64,000 nt of DNA from Deinococcus sp. HSC-46F16 (GCF_024171495.1 NZ_JALJZW010000004.1:292425-356424), one strand, 5' to 3'. Positions 35,984 through 53,081 are shown, counted from the first letter of the stretch. Numbers and translations are program-made. The notes: generated by a model from the letters alone, not told the origin.

Positions 35984-35994
35984 GCGTGCCTCGC

Positions 35995-36000
35995 AGCATA
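35995..36000 (-). promoter_or_regulatory. -10 box of the kinase-mltG-DUF421 operon
   Basis: TATGCT lies 11 bases before the ATG at 35983; a GAGG sequence lies between them. Confidence 0.4.
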
Positions 36001-36037
36001 CCGTTCCGGGGCCGCCGCGCCTTCCCCCCAGTGCCCC

Positions 36038-36673
36038 CTACCCCCGTGGAAAGGGGGCCGTGAGCACCGCCTGCCGCGCCAGCAGGGTCGCGGCCACGTC
36101 CAGCGCCCCGCTCAGGCCGTAGACCCACAGGTCCGCCGTGCCGGGCACGCTGCTGAAGCCCCGGATGGGCACCACGTTGAAGACCGCCATCGCCAGGCTG
36201 AGCGCCGCCGCCACGTTGAGCCAGTCGGCCAGCCGCGCCCGCCGCACCAGGTCGGCGGGTTCGGGCGCGAGGCGGGCCAGGGTGCCGTAGACCGCGTTGC
36301 CCGCGAGCACGGCGGCAGGCCACACGGTCAGCAGGGCGGTCAGGGCGACCGGGTTGGCCTGCGGCGCCGCTCCCCCCAGCACCGACACCAGCGTCAGGAA
36401 CCACAGCGCCAGCCGCAGCGACGTGAGCCAGGGAAACAGGCCCCGCAGCGCCCGCAAGGTGCCGTCCTCCGGCGGCATGCCCCGCCCCGCCGTGAAGCGC
36501 CCCAGCACTGCCGTCCACAGCCCCAGCACCAGCGCGGCGAGCAGGGCTTCCGCGCCGTTCAGCCAGCTCATTCCCCCGAACCCCTCCCGCCACAGCAGAT
36601 AGGCGGCGAGGGCGACCAGTCCGGCGACCTGTGCCCACAGGGCCGCGAGGGCGGGGGTGCGCCAGCGGGTCAC
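36038..36673 (-). CDS. integral membrane protein of unknown function
   Basis: The 211-residue protein has about six hydrophobic segments and little else (e.g. LAALWAQVAGLVALAAYLLW, ALLAALVLGLWTAVLG, LTALLTVWPAAVLAGNAVYG). GTG at 36673 has AGGT 5 bases upstream; earlier in-frame starts lie in the repeat region. I do not recognise the family. Confidence 0.65.
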   Translation of the reverse strand: MTRWRTPALAALWAQVAGLVALAAYLLWREGFGGMSWLNGAEALLAALVLGLWTAVLGRFTAGRGMPPEDGTLRALRGLFPWLTSLRLALWFLTLVSVLGGAAPQANPVALTALLTVWPAAVLAGNAVYGTLARLAPEPADLVRRARLADWLNVAAALSLAMAVFNVVPIRGFSSVPGTADLWVYGLSGALDVAATLLARQAVLTAPFPRG

Positions 36674-36697
36674 GGGGCACCTGTGGGGGGTCGGGGG

Positions 36698-36771
36698 GTC
36701 GAGGAGTCGAGAGGTCGAGCAAGGGGGCCACCGGGAGTTCCCCGACCTCTCGACATCTGGACCCCTCGACC
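36698..36771. repeat. inverted repeat of GGTCGAG-type units
   Basis: The left arm (36698-36717) is built from GTCGAGGAGTCGAGAGGTCG. The right arm (36742-36771) contains CGACCTCTCGAC and GGACCCCTCGACC in the opposite orientation. The units are degenerate tandem copies of TCGAG(A/G)GGTC. The element fills the gap between the membrane protein and gatB. Confidence 0.5.
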
Positions 36772-36788
36772 GTGAGCGCTGCTCCCCC

Positions 36789-38213
<1,425 letters not shown>

Positions 38214-38220
38214 GCGGGCG

Positions 38221-38226
38221 AGAATA
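38221..38226 (-). promoter_or_regulatory. -10 box of gatB, leaderless layout
   Basis: TATTCT lies 7 bases before the ATG at 38213. Confidence 0.6.
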
Positions 38227-38310
38227 GCGCGGGGCCGCACCCCGGACGCAGTCAAGGGCGGTTCCCACGCGGGAAGCCGCCCCCACTCCACCTTCCTCGA
38301 CCTTCAGCCC

Positions 38311-38826
38311 CTACAGGGTGCGGCACTGCCCTTCGCGGTCGCCGTTCACGCGGTTGCTGCCGCCCGTGGGGGCGGTGCGGTTGTCCTCGCACTCCAGGTC
38401 GCCACCCACGGTCACGCGGGTCAGGCGCAGGGTGCCGGTGTTGCCCTCCAGGCTGATGTCCCCGTTGACGCGGACATTCTCGATCAGGACGTTGCCGCCC
38501 CGCTCCAGCTCGATGTCGCCGTTGATGACGCTGCCCGTCACGCTCACGGCACGGAAGCCGTCGTCTCCCTGAATGTCACCGTTCACGGTGCTGTTGCGGA
38601 CGATCAGGGTGCCGCCGCGCTCGACCTCGATGTCGCTGTCCCCGGTCAGGCGGGTGCCCACCAGGGTGCAGGTGGCCCCGTTCCGGACCTTCACGTCCCG
38701 GTTCAGGGTGCGGCCGTTCAGGGTGCCGGAGCAGATCAGGTCGCCGGACTGGGCCTGCGCGGTCGGCAGGGTGAGCAGCGGGAGCAGGGGCACCAGGGTC
38801 AGGGCCGCGAGCAGCGTTCGTTTCAT
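38311..38826 (-). CDS. secreted beta-helix-like repeat protein
   Basis: The 171-residue protein has a signal peptide cleaved near AQAQS (about residue 26). The mature part is built of repeats of about 20-23 residues ending in (V/I)(N/G)GD(I/L): STVNGDIQGD, SVINGDIELERGGN, VRVNGDISLEGN, VTVGGDLECEDN. Such periodicity suggests a right-handed beta-helix like that of polymer-forming bactofilin-type proteins, but exported. Four Cys occur near the ends of the solenoid. ATG at 38826 lies 5 bases past TACGGT. Function unknown. Confidence 0.75.
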   Translation of the reverse strand: MKRTLLAALTLVPLLPLLTLPTAQAQSGDLICSGTLNGRTLNRDVKVRNGATCTLVGTRLTGDSDIEVERGGTLIVRNSTVNGDIQGDDGFRAVSVTGSVINGDIELERGGNVLIENVRVNGDISLEGNTGTLRLTRVTVGGDLECEDNRTAPTGGSNRVNGDREGQCRTL

Positions 38827-38831
38827 GGCTC

Positions 38832-38837
38832 ACCGTA
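38832..38837 (-). promoter_or_regulatory. -10-like box of the beta-helix protein gene
   Basis: TACGGT lies 5 bases before the ATG at 38826. Confidence 0.45.
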
Positions 38838-38882
38838 CCCTGGCCTCCCGCCCGGTTCTCTGGGAAGACGGTGGGGGCGATT

Positions 38883-39311
38883 TCATCCCCGGCGCACCAT
38901 CTCCGTGCCGCTGGTCCGGAAGCCCAGCGCCCCGTACAGCGCCCGGCCCGACTCGGTGGTGCCCAGGCTGAGGCGGGTCACGCCGCGTTCTCGGGCGGCC
39001 TCCACACAGCGGGTCACCAGCTCGCGGGCGAGGCCGCGCCGCCGGAAGTCGGGGTGGGTCCAGACGTTCACGATCCGGCCCCGCCAGGGCTGCGGGTCGC
39101 CGCGCGTCGGCCCCCACTCCAGCAGGGTCAAGCCCGCTCCAGCCACCACTTGGCCCCCGTGCTCGGCCAGAAAGCCCAGGTACAGGCCGCGTTCCAACGC
39201 CCCGGCCACCCAGGCGGCATAGGCGGCCCGCTCCCCGGCATCCGCCTCGTCGGGATAACGGTGGAGGGCGAGGGTGGGGGCGTCGGTGGGCGTGGCGGGG
39301 CGCGGGGGCAT
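38883..39311 (-). CDS. GNAT-family N-acetyltransferase
   Basis: The 142-residue protein has the GNAT acetyl-CoA-binding segment VWTHPDFRRRGLARELV and the C-terminal ALYGALGFRTSGTEMV typical of the fold. It transfers an acetyl group to an unknown amine. ATG at 39311 gives the usual domain length; longer in-frame versions overlap the repeat protein on the other strand. Confidence 0.85.
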   Translation of the reverse strand: MPPRPATPTDAPTLALHRYPDEADAGERAAYAAWVAGALERGLYLGFLAEHGGQVVAGAGLTLLEWGPTRGDPQPWRGRIVNVWTHPDFRRRGLARELVTRCVEAARERGVTRLSLGTTESGRALYGALGFRTSGTEMVRRG

Positions 39312-39362
39312 GAGACAGGATGAACCGCAACCCTCCGTGCCCGCGCCACGTACCCGGTCACG

Positions 39363-39863
39363 ATGAACGACCTCCAAGGACGAATCGGCGGCCTCACGGT
39401 GGGCTACGACCTGCACGCCGAGTGGGACGGCACGCGGCTGCGCGGGCGCATCGGCGGGAGAATCCAGGGCAAGGACCTCGACCTGGGGCTGCGCGGCGGC
39501 GACGTGGACGGGCGCGTGGGCGGCACCTTCGCGGGCTTCGACGTGGACGGCGACGTGACCCCCGACCGCGTGGCCGTGCGCCTCGGCGGCCGGGTGGAGG
39601 GAGACGACGTGGCGCTGACCCGGCGGGGCGACCGCATCGAGGGCCGCTTCTCGGGGCGCGTCATGGGCAAGGACGTGAGCCTGCACTGCGGCGGGAACCG
39701 CCTGCACGGGCGCATCGGCGGCGCGGTGGAGGGCAAGGACGTGGCCCTCGCGCTGCCAGAAGGCCTGCCGCCCCTGCTCGCGGCGCTGGCGGCCACCTGC
39801 GCCTACAAGGTGCTGGAGGACGATCAGGCGAGCGCGGCGGCCTCCACCAGCGCGACCTCGTGA
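39363..39863 (+). CDS. protein of six 22-residue repeats, function unknown
   Basis: The 166-residue protein is almost wholly built of six consecutive repeats of exactly 22 residues (about residues 4-135), of pattern [LIV]xGR[ILVF]GGxxxGxD[LV], with GRIGG, GRIGG, GRVGG, VRLGG, GRFSG and GRIGG at the same place in each. The alternating hydrophobic pattern suggests a beta-solenoid or a small beta-barrel. The tail is a short helix with one Cys and a Ser/Ala/Thr-rich end. There is no signal peptide, so it is probably cytoplasmic. I recognise no family. Confidence 0.75.
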   Translation: MNDLQGRIGGLTVGYDLHAEWDGTRLRGRIGGRIQGKDLDLGLRGGDVDGRVGGTFAGFDVDGDVTPDRVAVRLGGRVEGDDVALTRRGDRIEGRFSGRVMGKDVSLHCGGNRLHGRIGGAVEGKDVALALPEGLPPLLAALAATCAYKVLEDDQASAAASTSATS

Positions 39864-39918
39864 CCCCCGTAAGCCGCACATTCCCGCGTGTGGGCGCGTG
39901 CTAGCTTCCGCGCTAGCT

Positions 39919-41364
<1,446 letters not shown>

Positions 41365-41384
41365 GCCGTCCGCTTCTCGCCCCC

Positions 41385-41420
41385 GAAGAGCCCCAGCACA
41401 CGCTGAGGCTCTTCTTCTTC
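41385..41420 (+). terminator. intrinsic terminator of the MoxR-type gene
   Basis: GAAGAGCC (41385-41392) pairs with GGCTCTTC (41407-41414), followed by a T-rich stretch (TTCTTCC). Confidence 0.7.
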
Positions 41421-41446
41421 CGCTGGAAACTGGCCGCTGACCGCCG

Positions 41447-42472
41447 TCAGGCCGCCGGAGCCGCCACCAGCCGGTCACGCCCGCCGTCTTTGGCCTGGCG
41501 CAGGGCGGCGTCGGCCTGGGAAAAGGCGTGCGCGAGGCCCTGCTCCGGGGTGTAGGCGCACAGGCCCACGCTGAGGGTGACCTGCTGGCCCTCGCCGAAG
41601 GTATGCCCGGCGATCCCGGCCCGCACGCCTTCGAGCAGCCGCGCGGCCCCGTGGACCGAGCGGCCCGGCAGGCACACCACGAATTCCTCACCGCCCCAGC
41701 GGAAGAGGGGCACCCCGACTCCCAGCACCTCGCGCAGGACGGCGGCCACCTCCCGGAGCACCCGGTCCCCGGCCTCGTGGCCCCAGCGGTCGTTGACGGC
41801 CTTGAAATGGTCGATGTCCAGCACGGCGAGCACCCCGGGGGTCAGGGATTGGGCACAGAGTTCCGCAAAGGCCAGGCGGTTGCCCAGCCCAGTCAGCGGG
41901 TCCTGGCGGGCGCGGCGCTCTTCCTCGCGCATGCGGCGTTGCAGGTCCACGACCGCTCCCGCGAAAAAGTGCGTGAACAGACTGACCGCCAGCAGCAGCG
42001 CCGAGGTCGTGAGGTGGGTGCTCGCCACGTTCTCCCAGCGGGTCGCCGCGAGGGCACCAGTGCCGGTCAGGGCCAGCGCCAGCACCTGCGCCCGCCGGGG
42101 CCGGTCGCTGAAGAGCAGGTGCCAGATCAGCACGTTGAGCGGAATCAGCAGCAGCAGCAGGTGCACGATCAGCTCGTGGTACGCGGCCCGGACGTGCAAC
42201 TGTTGCGGCTCCAGGGCCAGCACCGCCACAAAGACCAGCACGCTGACCGCGAACCCCAGCCGCACCGCCTCGCCCCAGCCTGGGCGCAGCAGATGCAGCA
42301 GCGCGAACAGGGCCAGCGTTCCCGAAAACAGCGCCACGAGCGGGTGAACGCTGCCCGTCAGCGCCGAGATGATCCACAGCACCGCCGCCCCCACCAGCGG
42401 CACCAGAAACCGGAAGTAGACCCGCGCGATTCGCTCGGGCAGGTCGGCCGGTCCCACGGGACGAGGAGGCAT
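41447..42472 (-). CDS. membrane-bound diguanylate cyclase (GGDEF domain)
   Basis: The 341-residue protein has an N-terminal membrane domain of about five to six helices (residues 20-175), a short basic linker, and a GGDEF domain from about residue 185 (DPLTGLGNRLAF). The active-site loop is GGEEF (residues 260-264), so it should make cyclic di-GMP. The product-inhibition RxxD site expected just before the loop is absent. ATG at 42472 has GGAGG 3 bases upstream. No phosphodiesterase or PilZ gene is nearby. Confidence 0.92.
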   Translation of the reverse strand: MPPRPVGPADLPERIARVYFRFLVPLVGAAVLWIISALTGSVHPLVALFSGTLALFALLHLLRPGWGEAVRLGFAVSVLVFVAVLALEPQQLHVRAAYHELIVHLLLLLIPLNVLIWHLLFSDRPRRAQVLALALTGTGALAATRWENVASTHLTTSALLLAVSLFTHFFAGAVVDLQRRMREEERRARQDPLTGLGNRLAFAELCAQSLTPGVLAVLDIDHFKAVNDRWGHEAGDRVLREVAAVLREVLGVGVPLFRWGGEEFVVCLPGRSVHGAARLLEGVRAGIAGHTFGEGQQVTLSVGLCAYTPEQGLAHAFSQADAALRQAKDGGRDRLVAAPAA

Positions 42473-42561
42473 GGTCCTCCTGTCATAACACGTCCGTCAC
42501 GCCTGGGTCAGCGCAGGTGGGGCCATTCACCAGATGGGTGGGGGACGCCCCGCCCCTACCG

Positions 42562-43383
42562 CTAGTACAGCTTGCCCAGCACCTCGTCCTTCATCACGAA
42601 ACTGTGCTCCTTGCCGGGGAACTCGCGGGCGCGGACCTCGCGGGCGTAGGCTTCCAACGCCTCGCGGGAGGTGCGGCCCAGTTCGGCGTAGCGCTTGGCG
42701 AGCTTCTTCTCGTCGCCCTCGTACAATCCCAGCAGGTCGTGGTACACGAGCACCTGTCCCCGGCAGTGGACCCCGGCCCCGATCCCGATGGTGGGCACCG
42801 CGAGCCGCTCGGTAATCAGCCGCGCCAGCCGGGCGGGAATCGCCTCCAGCACCACGCTGAAGGCCCCGGCCTCCTGCAAGGCCAGCGCCCCGTCCAGGGT
42901 GCGCCGCGCCCCCTCCTCGTCGCGGCCCTGCACCTTCAGGCCGCCCTGGGCCGTCGCGGTCTGGGGCATCAGGCCGACGTGGCCCATCACCGGGATGCCG
43001 TTGCGGGTCAGCACCGTCACGGCCTCCAGAATCTCCGGGGTCGCCCCCTCCATCTTCACGGCGTCGGCCCCGGTCTGCTGGATGACCTGCACCGCCGAGC
43101 GCATCGCGTCGCCCGCGCCCGTCTGGTAGGTGCCGAAGGGCAGGTCCACCACCACGAACGTCTCCGGAGCGCCCCGCCGCACCGCCCGCCCGTGGTGAAT
43201 CATGTCGGCCAGGGTCACGGGGGCGGTCGAGTCGTAGCCCAGCACCACGTTGCCCAGGCTGTCGCCCACCAAGATCAGGTCCACCCCGGCGGCCTCGGCG
43301 TGCCGGGCGCCCGGATAGTCGTAGGCCGTCACCATCACCAGCGGGTCGGCAGCCTGGATCAGGTCGGGGACGGAGCGTTTCAT
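42562..43383 (-). CDS. panB: 3-methyl-2-oxobutanoate hydroxymethyltransferase
   Basis: The 273-residue enzyme makes ketopantoate from 2-oxoisovalerate and methylenetetrahydrofolate, the first step toward pantothenate and coenzyme A. Signatures are [56 protein letters not shown] and [22 protein letters not shown]. The ATG at 43383 lies 7 bases past TAGCTT. It uses a folate cofactor, but panC/panD are not adjacent. Confidence 0.96.
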   Translation of the reverse strand: MKRSVPDLIQAADPLVMVTAYDYPGARHAEAAGVDLILVGDSLGNVVLGYDSTAPVTLADMIHHGRAVRRGAPETFVVVDLPFGTYQTGAGDAMRSAVQVIQQTGADAVKMEGATPEILEAVTVLTRNGIPVMGHVGLMPQTATAQGGLKVQGRDEEGARRTLDGALALQEAGAFSVVLEAIPARLARLITERLAVPTIGIGAGVHCRGQVLVYHDLLGLYEGDEKKLAKRYAELGRTSREALEAYAREVRAREFPGKEHSFVMKDEVLGKLY

Positions 43384-43390
43384 GGGGAAG

Positions 43391-43396
43391 AAGCTA
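43391..43396 (-). promoter_or_regulatory. -10 box of panB, leaderless layout
   Basis: TAGCTT lies 7 bases before the ATG at 43383; it touches the edge of the repeat that follows. Confidence 0.55.
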
Positions 43397-43456
43397 CCAG
43401 CTCCCAGCAACCCGCCGCCAGCCAGGGACCGTTGGTGCGGGCCGCTGGAAGCTGGT
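43396..43456. repeat. inverted repeat of the GCTGGAAGCTGG family
   Basis: ACCAGCTCCCAG (43396-43407) faces CTGGAAGCTGGT (43445-43456), 11 of 12 positions matching. It shares the core CTGGAAGCTGGTGGCTG with the sequence near 9728 and lies in the gap between panB and the DUF420 gene. Confidence 0.5.
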
Positions 43457-43470
43457 GGCTGGCCGCCCCC

Positions 43471-43950
43471 TTACCCCGTGATCACCTCGCCGTATCTCCC
43501 CAGCACGAGGTAGATGATCCAGCCCGTGACCGCCACGTACAGCCACACCGGGACCGTCCAGCGCACCCAGGCGCGGTGGCGGCCAAAGTAGGGCCGCGCG
43601 GCGGGCACATCGATGTTGCCGAGGTTCCCGGCGGCCTGCAGGCCCTTCCAGGCGTTGTACAGGGCGCCGAGCGCCAGGGGCAGGTTGGCGGCGGCCAGGA
43701 TGATGTGGCTGATCAGGAGGGCGAAGTAGGCCCCCCGCCACGCGTCCGGCCCGGCGTAGGCCTTCTCGTAGCCCAGCGCGAGCCGGGTGAGGTACAGCAC
43801 CAGAAAGACGGTGGCGAGGGCACTCGCGGTGAGCATCGCCCGCATGTGCGCCTCGCGGTTGCCCCGGCGGATAAAGACGACACCGACCACGAGCGCGATG
43901 CCGCTCAGGACGATGGTGATAACGGCCCACTGGTTGATGATCGGTGCCAC
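43471..43950 (-). CDS. DUF420 membrane protein
   Basis: The 159-residue protein has four membrane helices ([18 protein letters not shown], then about 38-55, 72-95 and 128-148) and matches the DUF420 family, often encoded beside cytochrome oxidase genes and related to CtaM assembly factors. Its place 0.9 kb before ctaA supports a role in oxidase biogenesis. The GTG start at 43950 lies 7 bases past TAGACT. Confidence 0.82.
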   Translation of the reverse strand: MAPIINQWAVITIVLSGIALVVGVVFIRRGNREAHMRAMLTASALATVFLVLYLTRLALGYEKAYAGPDAWRGAYFALLISHIILAAANLPLALGALYNAWKGLQAAGNLGNIDVPAARPYFGRHRAWVRWTVPVWLYVAVTGWIIYLVLGRYGEVITG

Positions 43951-43957
43951 GCCGGGC

Positions 43958-43963
43958 AGTCTA
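43958..43963 (-). promoter_or_regulatory. -10 box of the DUF420 gene, leaderless layout
   Basis: TAGACT lies 7 bases before the GTG at 43950. Confidence 0.6.
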
Positions 43964-43995
43964 GGGTCCGGGGGCCGGGGCGGGTGTCCGGGCGG

Positions 43996-44673
43996 TCAGG
44001 GGACCTCCCCCACCTCGCTCCACAGCGGGTAGAGCGGCGCTTCATCGGGCTCCACTGGGGGAAAGCGGCCCACCGCCTCCAGAAACACGTTGTCGTGCAG
44101 GTCGTCGTTCACCGCGCTGACCTCTCCAGCCAGGACCGGACCGCCGCCGGGCCGCGCGTAGAAGCGGTGGTAGGTGCCCGGCCGCAGCGTGATGCTCTCG
44201 CCGGGGTGCAGGGCGAGCGGCGCCAGCGGCGGAACGTGGCGCACCCGGCCATCGGTCAAGACGGGCACGGGCACGTCGCGGACCTCGCCCTGCGAGGTCA
44301 CCAGGGCCAGTTCCATCACGAGCACCCCGCCCCCCCGGTGAATGATGTCCTCGGTTTTGTGGTGGTGGGTGTGCAGCGGCGTCTCCTGCCCCTCGCCCAC
44401 CAGCAGCACTTTCTCGGCGTAGGGCACGTCGCCGGGCACCCCAGGGCGGCCGTTGCGGGTGCAGATCAGCAGCAGGCCCCGGCGGGCAAAGTCGCCTGAG
44501 CCGAAGTCGGTCACGTCCCAGCCCATCTGCCGGGCGCGGCAGTAGGCGGCGACCTCCGGTTGAGCGGCCCACTCCTCCGGCGACCAGGTAGCCCAGGGCG
44601 GCGGAGCGAAGCGCAGGTCATGCAGCAGGGCGACGGCCTGGCGCTGGGCGGCATTGACTTCGGACCGGAACAT
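43996..44673 (-). CDS. D-lyxose/D-mannose isomerase family cupin
   Basis: The 225-residue protein resembles the D-lyxose ketol-isomerase family (PF07385), cupin-fold metalloenzymes that interconvert aldose and ketose sugars. The metal-binding cluster is [16 protein letters not shown] (two His and a Glu), with a second His in [11 protein letters not shown]. The N-terminal [10 protein letters not shown] and [11 protein letters not shown] also fit. The ATG at 44673 has GAGG 9 bases upstream. It lies between the DUF420 and ctaA genes without obvious functional relation to respiration. Confidence 0.8.
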   Translation of the reverse strand: MFRSEVNAAQRQAVALLHDLRFAPPPWATWSPEEWAAQPEVAAYCRARQMGWDVTDFGSGDFARRGLLLICTRNGRPGVPGDVPYAEKVLLVGEGQETPLHTHHHKTEDIIHRGGGVLVMELALVTSQGEVRDVPVPVLTDGRVRHVPPLAPLALHPGESITLRPGTYHRFYARPGGGPVLAGEVSAVNDDLHDNVFLEAVGRFPPVEPDEAPLYPLWSEVGEVP

Positions 44674-44737
44674 GGGCGGGCACCTCGGGGGAGTGGGGGC
44701 GGGCGTGGGGGGACAATTCTCAGGCGGGCGGGGCCAG

Positions 44738-44743
44738 TAGAAT
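44738..44743 (+). promoter_or_regulatory. -10 box of the ctaA-ctaB operon
   Basis: TAGAAT lies 7 bases before an in-frame TTG at 44751 and 67 bases before the ATG at 44811. Either the mRNA is leaderless and starts at TTG, or it has a 60-base leader with a GAGGAGG site. Confidence 0.55.
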
Positions 44744-44810
44744 AGCCGGGTTGACCGCGCCCGCCGGTGCAGAACCGGGCCGAGGCGCGGAAGGGACGGT
44801 GAGGAGGAAG

Positions 44811-45799
44811 ATGAGCGGAACGCTGACGGTTCCCCGCCGGGGTGCGGGCGCGTGGCTCCCCCGGCTGGCGTGGGCGGCCCTGGCCTACAACGTGCTGGTG
44901 ATTCTCTGGGGAGCGGTCGTCCGAATCACGGGGGCGGGCGCCGGGTGCGGCGACCACTGGCCGCTGTGCAACGGGGTGGTGGTGCCGCCAAGCCCCACGG
45001 TCCACACCCTGATCGAATTCAGCCACCGCCTGACGAGCGGGGCAAGCGGGCTGATCGCCCTGGCGCTGATCGCGCTGGCCTTCCGCGCCGCGCCGAAGGG
45101 CCACCCCGTCCGGCTGGGCGCGGTGCTGAGCTTCGGGCTGATTCTGCTGGAGGGGCTGGTGGGCGGCGTGCAGGTGCTGCTTGGCCTGACCGCCGACTCG
45201 ACCGACCCCGCGCGGGGGCTGGTGCAGGGCATCCACCTCGCCAACACCTTCCTGCTGCTGGGCGCCCTGCTGCTCACGGCGCTGTGGGCCTCGGGCCGCC
45301 CGGCGCTGCGGCTGCGCGGGCAGGGCAAGGCGCTGGGCGCACTCGCCGTGGGCCTGGGCCTCACGCTGGTGCTGGGCATGGCGGGCGCGGTGACGGCTTT
45401 GGGCGACCTGCTGTTCACGCCCGCGCCGGGCACGCCGCTGGACACGGTGCGACGGGACTTCGGGGCGACGGCCAGCCTGATCGAGAACCTGCGGGTGGTT
45501 CACCCCCTGCTGGCGGTGCTTACCAGCGCGTATCTGGTGTGGATGGTGGGAGCGCTGCGGCGCTGGCGGCCTTCCCCGGCCGTCACCCGCTGGGGCGTCG
45601 CCCTGTTCGGGGTGATCGCCGCGCAGATGGCGGTGGGCTTCCTGAACGTGGCCCTCAAGGCGCCCGACTGGATGCAGCTCACGCACCTGCTGCTGGCGTG
45701 CATCATGTGGCTCGTGACCGTCTTGCTGGGGTACGAAGCCCTGACCACCCTGCGCCGGGTGCCGACCCCGGCCCGCGCGGGCGCCCCCGAGGTGACGGC

Positions 45800-45803
<4 letters not shown>
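44811..45803 (+). CDS. ctaA: heme A synthase
   Basis: The 330-residue membrane protein oxidises heme O to heme A for cytochrome oxidase. It has about eight helices and the conserved [20 protein letters not shown] with its Cys pair region, the heme-ligand His in [11 protein letters not shown], and later HLANTFLLL and [12 protein letters not shown] at 44811 has GAGGAGG 3 bases upstream; a TTG at 44751 would add 20 residues. The stop overlaps ctaB by 4 bases. Confidence 0.93.
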
Positions 45804-46741
<938 letters not shown>

Positions 46742-47045
46742 AGCCGCGCAGGGGGGCCGTGCGTCCCCGCCCCCTGGCGACGCACGGCCCGCTCGTTGGG
46801 GCGGCGGATGGGGTGGCCCCCCACTCCGTGACCGAGCAGGGACAGCGCCGATTTTGTTGCCCCCGCCCGATACCTCTGTGGGCCGAGGAGCACCCCGGCG
46901 GTCCCCACCCATCCCAAGTTCAAAGGACACTTGCCTACCCCCCAGCCTGCTCTCATGGGGGGCATCCCTGACCGCTCGGTCGACCCTGCCGCGAGCTGCG
47001 CGGGGCGGGCGGTTTTGGAAGGTGCAAGGTTCCAGTGGAAGCGAC
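46742..47045. other. intergenic region between ctaB and coxB
   Basis: About 300 bases without a convincing gene. It contains an 11-bp hairpin (GGGCCGTGCGT at 46754-46764 with ACGCACGGCCC at 46780-46790) just after ctaB, likely ending or stabilising that mRNA, although no T run follows. A small palindrome TTCCAGTGGAA (47031-47041) sits just before the coxB promoter. Confidence 0.5.
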
Positions 47046-47051
47046 TACACT
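47046..47051 (+). promoter_or_regulatory. -10 box of coxB-coxA
   Basis: TACACT lies about 25-30 bases before the start of coxB, leaving room for a normal leader with AAGGAG. Confidence 0.5.
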
Positions 47052-47075
47052 GGGGCGCGAGGAAAGAGGAAAGGA

Positions 47076-50752
<3,677 letters not shown>

Positions 50753-50776
50753 GCTGAGCTCCGACCTTCAGCGTGG

Positions 50777-50814
50777 GGCGGTGGGGACGTGATAAGCGTC
50801 CCCGCCGCCTTTTT
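50777..50814 (+). terminator. strong intrinsic terminator after the oxidase genes
   Basis: GGCGGTGGGGACG (50777-50789) pairs with CGTCCCCGCCGCC (50797-50809) with one G-T wobble, followed by five T. Confidence 0.9.
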
Positions 50815-50853
50815 GGCTGCCCCCCTGGGACACCCCGCCCCCCCACGCCCCGC

Positions 50854-50859
50854 TAGCCT
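50854..50859 (+). promoter_or_regulatory. -10 box of the SCO gene, leaderless layout
   Basis: TAGCCT lies 7 bases before the ATG at 50867. Confidence 0.6.
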
Positions 50860-50866
50860 CGGCCCG

Positions 50867-51571
50867 ATGAAGTGGCTCACGGCAGTGCTGTTGGCGGTCG
50901 CGGCGGTCCTGGGAGGGCTGCTGCTGTACCGGAGCGTCTCCCCTGCCCCGGCGGGGGGCACAGCGCTGGACACCCCGGTGGACCTGCCCGCCCTGCGGCT
51001 GGTCAACGAGCGGGGCGAGGCCACGCCCCTGAACGCGTCAGGCGGCCGGATACGGCTGGTCTTTTACGGCTTCGTGCGCTGCCCGGACGTGTGCCCGGCG
51101 ACGCTGGCGAGCCTCGCGCGGGTGTATGCCGACCTACCGGAAGCCCAGCGCGAGCGGGTGCAGGTGCAGTTCATCACGGTGGACCCGGGGCATGACCGTC
51201 CCGAGGTGGTACGCGACTACTTGGGCCGCTTCAACCCCGCCTTCTCCGGACTGACGGGCGAGGCCGCCACCATTGATGAAGCTGCCCGCGTGATGTTCGT
51301 GGCGAACGTGAAGCCGCTGCCCCAGCCTGTGGGGGACCACAACGCCCACCTGGGGCACGGGAGCGGGGGAGCGCTGGACGCCGGAAACGGCGCCGCCAAC
51401 GCCGAAGCTGCCGGAGCCACGGCTGCCGAGGCCGCCCGTATCCACGGCGATCAGGTCAGCGTGGTGGACCCCCAGGGCCGCTTCGTACGCGTGTATGCCA
51501 ACGGCGAGGTGCTGGACGGTACCCTGGCCGCCGACCTGCCCGGCCTGATCCGGACCTATGGCGGGTCCTGA
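50867..51571 (+). CDS. SCO1/SenC-family copper chaperone for cytochrome oxidase
   Basis: The 234-residue protein has an N-terminal membrane anchor (about residues 3-22) and a thioredoxin-fold SCO domain. The copper ligands are the CPDVC pair (VRCPDVCPATL) and the His in RIHGDQVSVVDPQG. It delivers copper to the CuA site of subunit II, in line with its place right after the oxidase genes. Between the two ligand sites is an inserted Ala/Gly/His-rich stretch (about residues 150-185, DHNAHLGHGSGG and following) not typical of the family. Confidence 0.88.
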   Translation: MKWLTAVLLAVAAVLGGLLLYRSVSPAPAGGTALDTPVDLPALRLVNERGEATPLNASGGRIRLVFYGFVRCPDVCPATLASLARVYADLPEAQRERVQVQFITVDPGHDRPEVVRDYLGRFNPAFSGLTGEAATIDEAARVMFVANVKPLPQPVGDHNAHLGHGSGGALDAGNGAANAEAAGATAAEAARIHGDQVSVVDPQGRFVRVYANGEVLDGTLAADLPGLIRTYGGS

Positions 51572-51609
51572 CCGGACTCAAGCCGACCCACCCCATTTCG
51601 CAAATAGCG

Positions 51610-51615
51610 TAATAT
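51610..51615 (+). promoter_or_regulatory. -10 box of ruvB, leaderless layout
   Basis: TAATAT lies 7 bases before the ATG at 51623, and it contains part of an in-frame ATG at 51614 that should therefore not be used. Confidence 0.6.
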
Positions 51616-51622
51616 GGGCAGC

Positions 51623-52621
<999 letters not shown>

Positions 52622-52657
52622 GGTGGCCCGCCGTCTGCCAGAACCCGAGCAGCTTTG

Positions 52658-52681
52658 CCCCGGCCGACGCCGGGGTTTTTT
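52658..52681 (+). terminator. intrinsic terminator of ruvB
   Basis: CCCCGGC (52658-52664) pairs with GCCGGGG (52669-52675), followed by six T. The short word GGCGGTTGGCGGCTGGAAG of the dispersed repeat family lies right after. Confidence 0.9.
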
Positions 52682-52704
52682 GCTGGCGGTTGGCGGCTGG
52701 AAGT

Positions 52705-52710
52705 TATCCT
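52705..52710 (+). promoter_or_regulatory. -10 box of the ArsC-like gene, leaderless layout
   Basis: TATCCT lies 6 bases before the ATG at 52717. Confidence 0.55.
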
Positions 52711-52716
52711 CTCCCC

Positions 52717-53073
<357 letters not shown>

Positions 53074-53081
53074 GCTGGTGC

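Noticed and set aside
42473..42490. Possible radiation-desiccation response motif upstream of the diguanylate cyclase
   Set aside because: The minus strand reads TTATGACAGG, but the second half of the TTATGNNNNNNNCATAA palindrome is missing.
46754..46790. Hairpin after ctaB as a clear rho-independent terminator
   Set aside because: The stem is strong but no T run follows on the plus strand, so I list it only as a feature of the intergenic region.
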